From: Dirofilaria immitis
Taxonomy: Eukaryota > Nematoda > Chromadorea > Rhabditida > Onchocercidae
Assembly (NCBI GenBank): GCA_024305405.1
Contig: JAKNDB010000068.1
Span: 5,068,501-5,132,500, forward strand
Direction: 5' to 3'
DNA length: 64,000 nucleotides
Positions 12,201 through 25,500 of the stretch are shown piece by piece. Below the pieces are notes generated by a model that was not told where the DNA came from, did not search any database, and worked only from the letters and a program-made list of their open reading frames with translations. The position numbers and the translations under genes were made by a program. Position 1 is the stretch's first letter. The number at the start of each line of letters is the position of its first letter.

Positions 12201-14606
12201 TGATGAAAGGTAAGACTTTCTCCTTAGTTCATCTTTAATGTTACGGATTCATTTTCAAGAAGCACAGAATAGATAGTAGAGCTATGATTTTCTGCCCTTA
12301 ATGCAAAACATATACTTTTGTTCATGTTTTGTCTTTGAAAACATTATTCTAAAATTTTCAGCGATACCGTTTTGATAGCTCGACCAGGACTTTCGAAGTA
12401 CTTGAACGAAACGCTTATTACAGTACCAGAAAATGAAGGCTTTCGGCAATATTCATTTATGAAAAGGTCATCAGATGGTGTTCGATCATATTACAGGTCA
12501 ATGTTGCATTTGTTTAGCTGGAAATATTATAAAACTCGTCGTGATCAATTTGTTTTTAGAAAGCTTTCGATGTAGATTTCAATATTATCGGTAATAAATT
12601 AGAATTCCTACAGAGGAATCATTAATGAAAGCAACAAATCTTACTATAAAATATAAATCATTTAAATGTAAGGACTAAGATTTCCAGAATTTGGCGCATT
12701 ATTATTTTGCAAGATGAGCGCTGAAAAAATTTTTTGAATAGGAAAACTTTCGAGATTGAATGAAAAAATTGTCATAACTTTTTATATAAAACGTTTTCTT
12801 TTCAGAGGTCAGATTTGGTGATAGATTTTGGAATTAAAAACATCCATTTTTATGGACATTGTTACAGGTGCCTTGGATGCTCTCGCGCAAAACGGCTTTA
12901 TGGACCAGATCGGCAAGCTTATGTGAAAGTAGAATACGGCGAGATAATCGATAGGCCACTTCATCATCGCAGATGTGAACCACAGTCGGAAGAAAGTGTT
13001 CTAGTCCAAAATCTAGATCGTGAATGCCGTAGAAGTATCAGGAAAGGCGAAAAAATCCACGGGAAGCCCATGCTGAAGTTTGTTTAGTTTAAAATCGATC
13101 CCATTTTTATTATGGTATGGTGAGCAGTGATGAGTATTCATAGTTTTAATTCACTTAAATCTAGTGCTGCATCTAATTCTGAGAAAATTTTTATGTTTCT
13201 TATTATGATGAATACTGAAGAACTCAATTTTGCGAATATCTGGCAATAACTTATAATGCATATTGTATACTCTTTGGTGATAAAGACATACTTTAGGGCC
13301 TAGATAAAATGGCTGAAATAGAGGCATCGTTTTCTGGCGACGAAAATATTCATGGAACATTGCAAAAACTTTTTCCATCATGGGAAAGAGTTAAAGCGGC
13401 ATATTTTCGACAAAGAGATTTATTAAAAAAGGCAGCAATAGCAGCAGAACTAGAAGAAGGAGCTTACCAAACTGGCGTTCATGATAGCGAAATTGGTCGT
13501 TATGAAGAAATTGAAGGAAATGAAAGGTACATTTATTGTTTCAACAATAATTTAAATAAGTTTTGAGTAATTTAAACCTTACTCTGTCGTTCTTCTGACC
13601 TCGAAATAACACTTCAGGTACCATCTGACGCAGTGAAATATTATTTTAGACTTATAATCTCATTATCCAGACTTTTATGTTATGATAATCTAGTAGGGTA
13701 AGCATGTTTCCTTTTGCATTTTGTAAAATAATTAAGACTGAAGGCTAGATAATGGAAAGTTCTGAGGCAACTGATACCCTTAGTTTCTTTAAGAAAATTT
13801 ATTATGTCTTAGGCGTGACGATGCTATCTCTGAAAATTTCTCTGACCTAAATGCTTGAATAATCCCAGAATTCTTTTGCTTCTCAGACTTCATCCGTTTC
13901 TTTTGGCGTCATATATGTGCTGATAATCCCGCTTTTTTATGCGAGTTGAATTTCAGTTTCATAACACCTCCCTCTACCGCGGTCGAGCTTACTCCCGAAA
14001 TGAACGCTCTGAAAAATCAATTATTATTTGATGTACAGCAAGCGATTCGAAGAGAGGTCACACGAGCAGTTACTCGCACTACTGTGATGATGGAGCAACG
14101 ATTTGACGCAAAAATTATGCAAATATTCGATGATATATTTAGAACACAAAATGAAGAAGAAGTTATCGAAGCAGGGGTGAATTTCATTTTGATTTATTAA
14201 CTGCATGTAAATCGTTTTATTTTCTGTTTCTCATTTTCCTAATTAATTGTATTTGTTTTATCGATTTCCACAGTCAATTAACAACTGATCAAACTTTTGA
14301 ATTCTAAACATTATGTTCTACATGAACCAAAAGTTTGTAATAGCTGTTGAGATAGCATTTCTGTACTCGTTGAAAATATAGAAAATGAGATGTATAATAT
14401 TTTTTTAGGTAGTCGATGAATATGCGCTCCAAGAATTTCCGTCAACTTCATCAGCCTCATCATATCCTCCACAAAAACGACGACGTTTAGAGAGCATTGG
14501 AGGGAATGAAAGGGTTAATGATACACCTTTTTCAATTCCTGCATGTTATTTGAAGCGAAATAGATTGGTTATCAAAGAGGTTGGAGGAAAGAAGAATTCT
14601 ATTTAA
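9294..14606 (+). CDS. Unrecognised putative DNA-binding protein with duplicated helix-turn-helix plus CX2C...HX3C modules
   Basis: Thirteen exons join in phase without any frame break: 9294-9368, 9769-9911, 10333-10492, 10925-11341, 11468-11571, 11781-11834, 11908-12040, 12169-12209, 12362-12496, 12868-13081, 13297-13526, 13957-14176 and 14409-14606, giving 707 residues. Two halves repeat the same order. Half one has VRRIVEDFINKDITSRGAAN ending VSHSTVLTYANRLLR, then a finger-like SYRCSTCDHLYE with its partner THNQMC. Half two has VLRDLIEGYKRGEVSSLTEL ending VSSPTLCRYLKKQ, then YYRCLGCSRAKRLYG with LHHRRC. Each finger is followed by a basic helix (DLEARQLNMCRR and NLDRECRRSIRK). The C-terminal third is helical and charged (QQAIRREVTRAVTRTTVMM) and carries a basic PPQKRRR that could be a nuclear signal. 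I do not recognise the family; FLYWCH-like or transposase-derived zinc domains are possible relatives. Nuclear DNA binding is inference. Confidence 0.8.
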
Positions 14607-16274
14607 ATTCTATTTTCAAATTACAGATTTTAGATTTCGTCGAGAATTTGATCAACTATGTAGATAACATTTAAATTCTATCAGATCTGAGGTTGAGCTT
14701 TCGTCTTGAACCTTTTGTATTGGTAGCCTATGACCTGTTTTGTTTATGTTTATGGTCATAGCCCTTCTAATCTAGTGTCTCTTGTCTATTCCATAGTGAA
14801 ACAGAGAAAAAGTGTTGTGTATATTTTTTTTATCGAAAGCTTTGATTAATGAGCGATTAAAATTTCTGAGCTATAATATCATTTTTCTTATATTTTAAGA
14901 TTTCGTATATCGTTATTTAGTTTTCATTCTTCTGAGAATTGTGTTTTCAGCTAGAATATTTTTACTGTTAAAGTAACACGTTAAGTCTTTGCCCTAATTA
15001 ATTTTATCAACTTAACCCTCGGAAACTGAAAAAATTCTTTTCCAGAATTTGCAAATATTATTTGCGAAAACTGCATATTTTTAAATACGCTACGAAATTT
15101 CATACTTCAAAACTGGTTTTTAATGTTCATCATTTTTTCACCATTCCTTCAACTCATCATGTTATATTCGTTTGATTTGCTGCTATTCACTCATAAAATA
15201 GTCGAGCGGAGATAGAGATGGAATAATTGGAAATATGCTTTTTTTGAATTAGGATTTCGAGAAATTATTTAAATGCTTGAAGTCGTAATAATGATATTTT
15301 TATTACTAGGGTGCCAGAAAGTTGTGAGTGATGTACAGCGTTCTAAATTAAATTTTAAATTTTATTTGCGGATGAGTTCAGTTACTGTTATTTTTTGATT
15401 TGTCTTCAAATGTTGAACTTTCGAATTGAAAATACATTTTATTTGGAAATAGTGTTTATGTTGAAATAACTTTCAATCCAATTCATATTCTGTATGTTAT
15501 CATTTATTTATGTAAGAAAAGAGTTTCTATAATTGTTTGCCAAGCATAGTTTACAATGTTTATAAATTTCAATAAGTTTATGGGATATGAATAGATTATG
15601 ACGTAATGTAATTGTTTAATTCAAGCAAAAATCAAGGTAGTGATAGTGTGGTACCTTATAAATCTTTTTATTTTTTCAAGATACAATAACAGAAGTTTGG
15701 TTATTAATGATGGGGAATGCTATGTCTAACGTTGGAGATTTAGCCGAGTTGTAATGTAAAGCGGTAAAGTTGTCCGTAGATTTTGTTTTTGCTTGTGTAT
15801 TATTGTGTTTGTTTTTGCTTGTGTATCATTTTGTTTAAACAAATGATTATTGATTGTTTGATTTTTGTAAAAGTGAAAGGAAGGAACTGGCGATTTCTAG
15901 AGAAATTATTGATTAGACAGTCGAATCTTGACTTTTAAATTGTACAAGAACATTGTATCCTTTGTAGCTATCTCTTTTTATTTCCTAGATATTTTTTTCA
16001 AATAATAAACTGTAACCGTTGCAAAAATTAGTCAATTTACGTTATTACGTTTCAAAGGTAAACTGATGTCTAAAGCAAGCATTCAACTACATTATACTTT
16101 TGAATTAAATTCTGCGAAAATTTTTTGATGAATTTTTGATATGTTCATTTCTATAAAATAGTTCTTCGCAATTTAAAATTTATGTCATCATTTATAGTTT
16201 TGATCGTACTAGTGGATTTTTGTTCAGATTTCAAAGGAATCGCTGGATGCTATCTGTTAAGGTTGCATTTGATA
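14607..16274. other. Intergenic region, no gene seen
   Basis: About 1.7 kb between the zinc-finger gene and ALKBH4. It contains a short tandem duplication at 15785-15837. A TTCAG at 16224-16228 lies about 46 bases before the ALKBH4 start and could be a spliced-leader acceptor. No credible exon was found on either strand. Confidence 0.45.
15785..15837. repeat. Imperfect tandem duplication, about 27-base unit
   Basis: The string GTTTTTGCTTGTGTAT recurs about 27 bases downstream with a few mismatches in the remainder of the unit. Confidence 0.75.
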
Positions 16275-18944
16275 ATGCTTGATACGCTGATGGTGCAGAC
16301 GGAATCGGTTAAAGAAGAGAAGCCAAAATGTGGTTGTAAAGGAATTCGCTATTGCGCTGCATGCAAAGATACATTAAGGTGCGATAAAATTCTTGTAAGC
16401 ATTAATTATTGGAGAATTTATTCATAACGAAAAATTTGAAGAATTATTCGTATTGATTTAAATTTTGCAATACATTTTTTGAAGAATCTAGTAACTTTGC
16501 CGGTATATTGTACATATTTGCTTTTTATAGACTAGAAAGTTGGAATATATTCAGTATTATTCGTTTCTCGATGAATTTGATAGTTTCTATTTAATCTATA
16601 AATATTTACACATTATATGAAACAGCATGATAGAAGTGATAAAGTGGAAGATTCATCATAATTAGTTTATGAACAAAATAGCTGATTTTATTCGATTTAT
16701 TTCATTTAATTATTGCTAATATTTTAATAGTTGAAATATATTACATTTTGATAGTCTGCGGCATTAATGCTTTAATAATGGCATATTTTGATAGGTTACA
16801 GAGACAGTGTTAGTGTTAAGTATTCTGTGATAAGTATGCATGATTAATACTGGGAATAAATATGCATAGCTAATTTTAAAAATGTTTAGAGTGGCAAAAT
16901 TAACGCTACATGAGGAATATCCGTATGCAAAATATAAGAAATATGTTTATTCTGTGCGTCATCAAATGGCAATATGCGATAGCTCATTATCTGATCGTCC
17001 AGTATTAAATGATATTCATGATTTGGCTAGTAGAATAAATGAAACTGAAAATAAATCTAAGGTAATCATTTAAAAATTGCAATTAAGAGAAATCAGAAGA
17101 CGTTACATTTTTCATTACGTGGGATGAATTTCTAGTATAACATATACTACCAAATTCAATGGAGTCAGTGCCGGATTATCCATCTCAACTTCAAATTTTT
17201 AAGGACTGTTTGGTTATTCCTGGTTTATATGTTGTTCCTGATTTCCTTAGCGAAGCTGAAGAAATGTTTCTCATTGATGAAATCGATAGAACGGATTGGA
17301 TGCTTTCACAGTCAGGACGTCGGAAGCAGGTTTTTACTAGTTTTTTCCATCTTTAGTGATTGGTATTTTTTATGAATATTTCGAATGAACTACGGATAAA
17401 ACAGATATTGAAATCATAATAATAGTGATTTATTTAAGTTCAATTTTTTTCACTATTTTGAGAATTTATTTCGTAACGTATTGTCATGAAATTTATTGTT
17501 TAATGACTTAAACGCATCTACTTACAGGACTATGGTCCGCGTGTCAATTTTAAGCACAAGAAAGTGAAAATGGATCGCTTTTTTGGAATGCCAAATTATA
17601 TAGATATAATACTGAATAGAATGAATTCCATTTCCTCTGATTTATTTGGCTCTTATCAGCCGTTTGAATTATGTAATTTGGAATACAGGGATGACCGATG
17701 GTCCACTATTGAAATGCACTGCGATGATACGTGGATTTGGGGAATCGACTGATTACGTTTGTTTCTAATTTTCAGTTGCTTCATGTAACGGCAATTTTTT
17801 GTAAAAGGCAATTTAATGGGGATTTCCTGAAACAAAAGAAGTATTAATTTAGTTTGAATTTCGTTACCTTAATTCTTTCCTTCAAATCGTGAAATATTTT
17901 TAAATCTTTAACCAGTTACTTTTAATTGAATTTTGTTGAGTTTTTCTATTTTTAAGTATTCATTTTTGTTTTCAATGTATTCATTCTTCCTTTATTCCGA
18001 TCTTTATTTCTTGCAATTTTAGCGTCAACCTTTTAAGCAAATCAGTGCTGACTTACGCAAATGAGGAGAAACAATTAATTCTCTACGTCCCACTACCGAG
18101 CAGGTATATTTATATATAGTATCGAAAATTTATGTCATTTTTTTTTGTTCTGAGGTTTTTCGAAATATTGTTTCTATAATCCTACCATGGAGTTGATCAT
18201 TAGATTTGTCAAATAGATAGGTATGGAACAGGAAAGATCAGGAAATGAAATGACAGAATGAAGAAAAGACTAATGTTATGTTAATGCTATTTGTTTGTGA
18301 ATTTCTGTTTGTATCTGAATAACAAATTTGTGTAAGCTTTATTAAGCAAAGATTAATTTAAAAAATGTTGTTAGGACAATGGTATGCATGGCTGATGAAA
18401 TTCGTTATTCATGGAGACACGCTGTCTTTCCGGAGCACATTCATGGTCGAAGAATAGCCTTAACAATGAGAGAACCAAGTGCAGCTTTTAAAGTAACGCA
18501 TTTAAGAATGAAGTATATTTAAAATTTGGGACAGAAGAAATGAATTTATGAAAGGAGTTATCTGGATGATAAATTTCAAGAGTAATTTATGACATAGCAT
18601 AACATATTATACTAGCACTGCGTTCATGCCTCTAGAATTAATTTTCTACATTTGGAATATTTTTACTTAGTATGTTAGATGATTATTATGAGCAAATTTT
18701 TTTCGAAAATTCTGCATAACTAATATTTGCTTATTTTTGTGATTTATTATCAATTTTCAACTTTTTCGATATTTTGAATTGTTTTCCGAGAAGCTGTGAA
18801 GCATTTCTTATAATTGTCTGGATTAATTATTTTTCCGATTTTCATAAACAAAAGTTTTACTGTTATTACTGTTTTTAGAAAGGTGGTGAACTGTACGAAA
18901 AATTCGGCCGAGAACTTATTCGTTTGGGGAATATCCGAATATGA
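16275..18944 (+). CDS. ALKBH4: ALKBH4-type Fe(II)/2-oxoglutarate dioxygenase, one homopolymer frameshift
   Basis: Seven exons: 16275-16378, 16890-17061, 17165-17329, 17528-17756, 18023-18103, 18375-18492 and 18879-18944, about 311 residues (human 302). The N-terminal CGCKGIRYCAAC is the diagnostic ALKBH4 cysteine motif. SQSGRRKQDYGPRVNFKHKK is followed by the iron-binding HxD in EMHCDDTWIWG, the strand RLITVNLLSKSVLT, the second iron histidine in SWRHAVFPEHIHGRR and the 2-oxoglutarate arginine in that same stretch. In mammals the enzyme demethylates actin and acts in cytokinesis. At 17739-17742 the reading frame breaks: a run of four G needs five to pass from WIWG into NRLIT; without it a stop follows at once. 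The start of exon 3 is uncertain because the nearest pyrimidine-rich AG gives the wrong phase; the in-phase AG at 17163-17164 is weak. A polyadenylation signal lies 50 bases past the stop. Confidence 0.9.
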
Positions 18945-18993
18945 GTTACGTTATAGTTTTTTGTACAAACTATAATTGTAATTGTGCGAAAAA

Positions 18994-18999
18994 AATAAA
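18994..18999 (+). promoter_or_regulatory. Polyadenylation signal of ALKBH4
   Basis: AATAAA lies 50 bases downstream of the ALKBH4 stop codon, a typical distance for nematode 3' ends. Confidence 0.6.
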
Positions 19000-19557
19000 G
19001 TTGTAAAGATGTATTCTCATTGTTGCATTAGTTTCTAGCTATTATAATATATGCCCAAAGTCCATTTTTATTTTTATGAAATGATAATTTATTTATACCA
19101 TGCTGTTATCTAAATATATTAATCACGATGATCCTATATTTCTTCTTAAATTTTCTCAACGAGATAGCTGACAGAAATCATTGAATTACAAGTAACATTT
19201 CATTTTTTCGCTGGAAAGAATTCATCTCAAATTTAGGTGTGAACAGTCTTTCCTAATCTTTCTCTTTTCACTCACTATAACGCTATTTTTTCCATTTTTA
19301 AGATTTCTTTAGGTGCTTTGGTTTTTCTGGAACTGTGGAAAAATAAACTTGATTTATTATAAATCGAGAGGAGCAAACGGTGGCAGATTTCATAGGTGAT
19401 ATATCTAACCAATGAATGGTAGTGATAGAGAAATTTCATGTATTTGTAATGAAATAGTTGTCATGGCATTGCCGAGATATTATGCCATTTATTCATTCCC
19501 CTTAATCGTTTAGCATTTAAAAGCACTGCATGGTATTTTTCCCTATTTGCTCAAATG

Positions 19558-19564
19558 CTTGCAG
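19558..19564 (+). promoter_or_regulatory. Candidate spliced-leader acceptor for apc-2
   Basis: CTTGCAG ends nine bases before the apc-2 ATG with no upstream coding exon in phase. This is where a nematode spliced leader would be attached. It could instead close an intron in the 5' untranslated region. Confidence 0.45.
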
Positions 19565-19573
19565 TAATTAAGG

Positions 19574-22500
19574 ATGACATCATCCTCTGCTGAAGATGCA
19601 CCCATGATGGATCCAGAAATGGGATATGCGATTTGCAGGTAATAGTTGATCCACTTTTTACAGGTATAGTTTGAGAAAAATATGTTTGACTGACTCTGAC
19701 TTTTGCAGTTGAAAAATGAGATTTTGAAAAATATTCCAGTTTTTATTGATGATTACAGAAGGAATTTAGCTGATTATATTTTCTCTTTTAATTAAATAAA
19801 CAAATGGAAGACCAAGATTTCCTAAACGTTGAAGAAGATTCATGATTTCGATGCAAGATCTGAAGTCATTTTCAAAAAGTCTAGAATACTGATATCAGAC
19901 TTTGTAGATTTATCGATTATACATTAATAATTATTCTTCATGATTAATTTATAAATTATTGACCAACGCTCATTTAAAAAGTTTTCTTACCAGTAGTTTC
20001 ACTTATGACTTCGCCAATGATCATTTCATTTTCAGAAATTTCGTAACATCAACCATCCTTCCTCGTTTTCGAAGAACTATTGATCAGATATTGTCACTTC
20101 CAAATCATTTGATAATAAGTGCATTACATGAAACGGTGTCATCTATTGAGAACGTTGTTAGCAAGGCAAATTTAAAAATTCTTTTTCTTAATTTGTGAGA
20201 TTTTTAAGATTGGGAATTACGTAATTTTTACCTCCCTTTCGACTTTTATATTCGGATTTTAAATACACATAATAAATAAAAGAAGGAATAAAACTGAAAG
20301 TGATGCGTCTAACGAATTGAAAGCAAATGTTTAAATGATTTAGTGCGGTGATCATTTGAGAAAATCTAATGATTGTGGTATTCAATATTCAGTAGTGACC
20401 CTTAATTCTAATGAATTAAAAGAATAATTCTGAGTGTAGAGTAGTTCTTTGTCATGTTCAAAACAGAGCTTAGGATTTGAATGGATTCTAGAGATAGCTC
20501 ATTTTTATGGAAATTTCTCGTTTTGAATCATAGATATAATGCAGAACTTCGTTTTTGTCTGTTTTGCTAGTTGATTTCTTTAAATATTATTTGCTAAATT
20601 ACATTTTTACAGAAAATTCGAGAAATCATGGATGGAAAAAATATAGTACGGAATATCTTAGGACGAGAATTTTACATTTTACTGGAAATATATTGTTTAA
20701 ATCTGATGTTAGTTTTCAGTTTTGATTTGTCTTGTTTAATGGCTCTGAGGAGTATTCTTTTTATTTCTAAATAAATTTCGCTTTGAAATAAATGAATATC
20801 GTGGTAGAGAGAGAATATTCGTGAATTTCAGTTCTTTATCAGTATAATTACCGTAAATTTTTTGTTCGCATGAATTTTAGGGACACTGGTTATTGTATAA
20901 TTTTGTATTTCCGTTTTTAATATAGCTGAAACGGTGTATTGTGGTGAAAAGAATATATAAATGCTTCACGTGAATTAAATTGCCTCATATATCATGCACT
21001 TCAAAATTTGGTTAAAAATTTCATATAGTCAATGAGTTTACTTAAAAACTAAACTTCATGCAAGTACATTAAAATTTAATTATTCTTTTTATTACGATTA
21101 GTCGCCCTAGTCTTGGTTTCAGTATTTCATTGTTCATTTACGATAATAATGTGAGATCATATAAGAGAAAACTTTCCAAAGGCATAAGTGTTTGAGTAGT
21201 TTATCAATGATAATAATAATGAGAAAATACTGATATATAGAAGCCATTATTAGTTTTGGATTTTGCTTATTCATCGGTGATATTAACGTTGTGTTTGTTT
21301 TTAGATAGAGAAAAAATGAAGGTATTAATGTGCAGTGCATTTAAAATAAGCTTTCTTTTATATGAAACATTGGAAGCAAAGGACAGTGAAGCATCTGCTT
21401 GTCGTAAAGCTTTACTGGCTCTGTTTCGAGAAACAGTGATGCATTTGTTAGTTATTATCATTTAATTGTACATTTGTATGAGGAGGCGCCCTTAAATGTA
21501 TATTATACATTAAACATTTTAGAACTATGATAAGTTACTCAATTTTTTGTTCCGTGACATGATTAATGAAAAATCGTCGTGATCCAGAATTGATTATTAC
21601 AAATCATTTATTCAGCAAATAAATAAAATAATAAATTATACGTCATTAATTGAATTTGATTTAAAATTATGCAGTTAATATATGAATAAATAAACAAGTC
21701 TTCAAGGTTTTTGTTCCAAATAATATCAAGTATAACGTTATAATATTTTCAGAATAGATCCGGATAGTTTCGACGTTATGTCAATCATATCCCAAGCTCA
21801 TAATCAAGCAGTCTGGCATATTATTGCCGATACGGCGAAACGTAAATGTACAGCACGAGTAGAAATGATATCGCTTGCTGATAATACAGGGGTGAAGCTA
21901 TAAGTTTTCAGAGAAATATGTGTAAAGGATAAATCAGGCAGACTAGGAATTAATTTAGCTTATTGATGTAGTTGCAATGGTGAAGTAATATTTTAAGAAA
22001 TAATAAAGTAAGTATCTGCAAATTAATTGTCTATATTTTTGCGTTTCTCTGTTTAGATCACCTTATTGTAGATTATGTGATTACTTTAAAATCTATGTTA
22101 TCGCACCTTTTAATATCAGATATGAATTGAGATGCTGTAATTGCAATATTCTTTATCAAATAATAGTGGATTCCATGAGTAAAATTAATAAAATAAAGTA
22201 TGATAAATTAATATTGGCAAAAATTTCTAATTAAGAAATTGAAAATGAATGATTGATATTCATAAAGATTTCCAGCGATGTCGACGTATTACGGATTGGA
22301 CTGCAATGGTAGGCCTGTCAATGTTAAAGCCGACAAAGCAGATTCTTCAACAAGCGATGGAAAAATGTTTTATAATTACGCTTGCGGAAAAGGTATGGTT
22401 TAATCAGTAAGTATCAACTGTCAAGTCAAATATGATGGATATGATGTTGCAAAAATCATCCATCATCATACCGGTTGATGTCAATAATATTGATATCATC

Positions 22501-25500
22501 TATTCAATTAATATTTCTTGATTTAAACTCATTTCTTTTAATGTATGAAGTATCCAATGAGAATTGAAATATGTAATACGATCGAATATGGACATGTATA
22601 TCTTCAGATCTACGATCTTGTAATAGTTGAATATCCGCAATCAAGTGGAGTAATCGATGATTTACGTTGCTGTATGCAAAATAATGGTGGGTTTGGACGG
22701 ATGTTACTCATGGATATATTAACAAAAGATGTCGAGCAGAGATTGTTACAAGTTGGTTAGTGCAAAATTTTGGGAAAGTTAAATATGAGAAAAAAGATAA
22801 TATAATATGTTGGACATATATCACGAAATGATAGAAACGAATTTCATGACATACATAAAAAGCATTTTCGATATCGAAATATTAAGATATTAAGTTCGAA
22901 TGAAAGAACATTGTTTGTTAGGGATTGGGACAACAGAGATTTTGGAGGGATACGCGAGCGCAGTCGAATGCTTACGACGTCTGGATCCAACGTGTGTAAT
23001 TATGCAACAAATATGTTCTATAATAAGACAGTATATCAAGTAATGATTTAAACAATTGTTTTGGTTTGAGGTTTTTAATTTGCTTCGAAAAACTTAGTTT
23101 AATGGTATGTAATTAGTGAGAATTAAAATATGTATAATGTTCTTTCTTGAGCTGCAATTTTACTTGCCTGAAAAATTGCGGAACATATAGGCATTAATCA
23201 TTAGAGATGAAAATGCATTGAAAAGAAACTTAGCTTACCATTTATAAGTGTTGAACCTATTTCAACAGTGAACCAATTTGACCCACTTCAGACAACGACC
23301 TGATACAGTTCGATGTATAATAACTTATATTACCGGTGAAAAGCGGGAAGAGCTTAGTGAGCAATTGGCGATGAGAAGAACGGCCTTTCTGGATGAGGAA
23401 GAATTAGTAGGAGTGAACGATGAGCTTGTTCCAGGTTCGGATGACACTGCTGGTAAGTTTTTTTTATTTCAAATATAGAGCCAAAATGAGAAGATTTTTC
23501 CATTATTTGAATACAATTTCCGATTTCATTTTCATTAAGGCTTAATTTACATTCAAAAATGATATAACGGGATAGTGTAGAAGGAAGATTGGGAATCAGA
23601 AAGAGAAGAAAAGTTTACACTAATGTTAAAGTAGATACAACATGTAGTCATATGAGATATGCAAACTTAATTTCGATTTAGAATATTCTATCAGTTTATT
23701 TTTAAAACTGCAGAATGTAGCTGGATGGATTGGGTGCCAGATCCGCCAGATGCAAATCCCAGTCAAAGTCGTCGATATCGACAGAACGCAGATGTTTTTA
23801 ATATGCTAGTTTCCGTTTATGGTAGTAAAGAGATATTTGTGAAAGAATATCGTGAATTGCTCGCTGAACGACTTACGAAATCTTGGAATCGGGATGTGAG
23901 TATTTCAAATAGATTTTACAAGTTTTCCTTTAAATCGAAATCTGAAAGATGTTTAAGTAACATTTTGCAATATTTTAGTTTGTATTTCGGTATCCTCTCT
24001 TTCTGTTGAGTTATTCCTATTGCCGCTAGATCATTAGATAAATATAGATGAAAAAAATGAAACATGGATATCCTTGAAGGGAAGACATAAGTTAGGATAA
24101 TAATTCTAAGGAAAGAATGCTAATCCAATGTTTAAATGAATGGCTGTTTCTTGCGATTTTAAATTCTGTTTTCAGCCGCAGTTTGAGCAGCGTTATTTGG
24201 AATTACTTAAGCTTCGATTTAGTGAAGGGAATTGCAACAGTGTGAAGTAATGTTAAAAGATATGCGTGATTCAGAACATATCGATCGTTTAGTGGATAAT
24301 TTGCTGGTGAATTAATGAATTTTGAGTCCAAGTTTTTCTGATATTAAATTCATGCAAAAATTATTATCAAAGCTAACTTTAGGCACTAAACCATTTAACG
24401 AATTTAAATCCATTTTACTTTAATAACCTGAAGTTGAAATTTCCTGCACATCACTGTTTTGTGCTGATCATTCATACATCTAAATGAGATTACAAAGAGA
24501 ATAATTCCGATCATCAAACATGCTATTTGATAATATTCAATTAGGCTGCAAATGAACAGCAAATTTACTTATTTGTTATAAAAAAGATGAGATTAGAAAA
24601 TACCAATTAATTAAATTTTAGCCGTTCCCGATCAATGCACGGATTATATCATCATTTTTCTGGCCAAAAATTGAAAATGAAGAATTCGCGGTATCCATTT
24701 TTGCTTAAATTTTCTGAAACATCAAGTAATTTTTTTCCTATTCAAACTATTTTAGTCATTTTATAGATGCCACAAGCATTGATGACCGGTTTAGATGAGT
24801 ATGCCCGCGGATTCGAAGCACATAAAGGATCACGAAAGTTGGAATGGATGAGTGCTGTTGGCTCAATTGAACTGGAAGTAGAATTGGATGGTGTGAAAGC
24901 TGTAGTTGCTGTATCACCAGCTCATGCCGCTGTTTTATCACTGTTCACGAAGAAAGGTTTATTCTTTGCCTTTTTTAAAATTACATTTGGCTTCGTAAAG
25001 ATAATATATATTTCGCTTTAAAATTGTGCATTTTAGAGCAAGATTTTTTAAATAACAAAAACGATTCCAGTTGAGAATAGAAGCCTAATGAGGTGGAAAT
25101 CAAGATAAATCAGAATGTTTTTAGAAACGTGGACAGTTGATGAAATCGGAGCTGAACTAAAAATGGATAAACGGAACGTTAAAAAAGATTGGAATGGTGG
25201 CAAAATAGCGGTGTTGTTTATGTTTCTGCAGTAAGTAAAATTCTTAAAGTATGAGAAACACTACGTAGGATTCTTTGACATATTTGATATTGCGCGATCA
25301 AGTAAATTATGTGTTTTTCAAATCATTATTAAGAGTGACCAGTAATTCAACGGAAATATCTTTTGTTCATGACATATTACATATCAAATATGATCATGGA
25401 TGAGGTCAGGAATTTATTGGTGTTGTCAGCCGTCAAATTATTATATGGATATACTGGAGTACTTTTGATCTTTCGCTCAATAATAAATTTCTCTATTAAA

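Larger units (their letters stand above)
18945..19573. other. Short intergenic gap between ALKBH4 and apc-2
   Basis: About 630 bases on a same-strand pair. It holds the ALKBH4 polyadenylation signal and a TTGCAG acceptor just before the apc-2 start, so the two could be co-transcribed and trans-spliced, but the spacing does not prove this. Confidence 0.4.
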
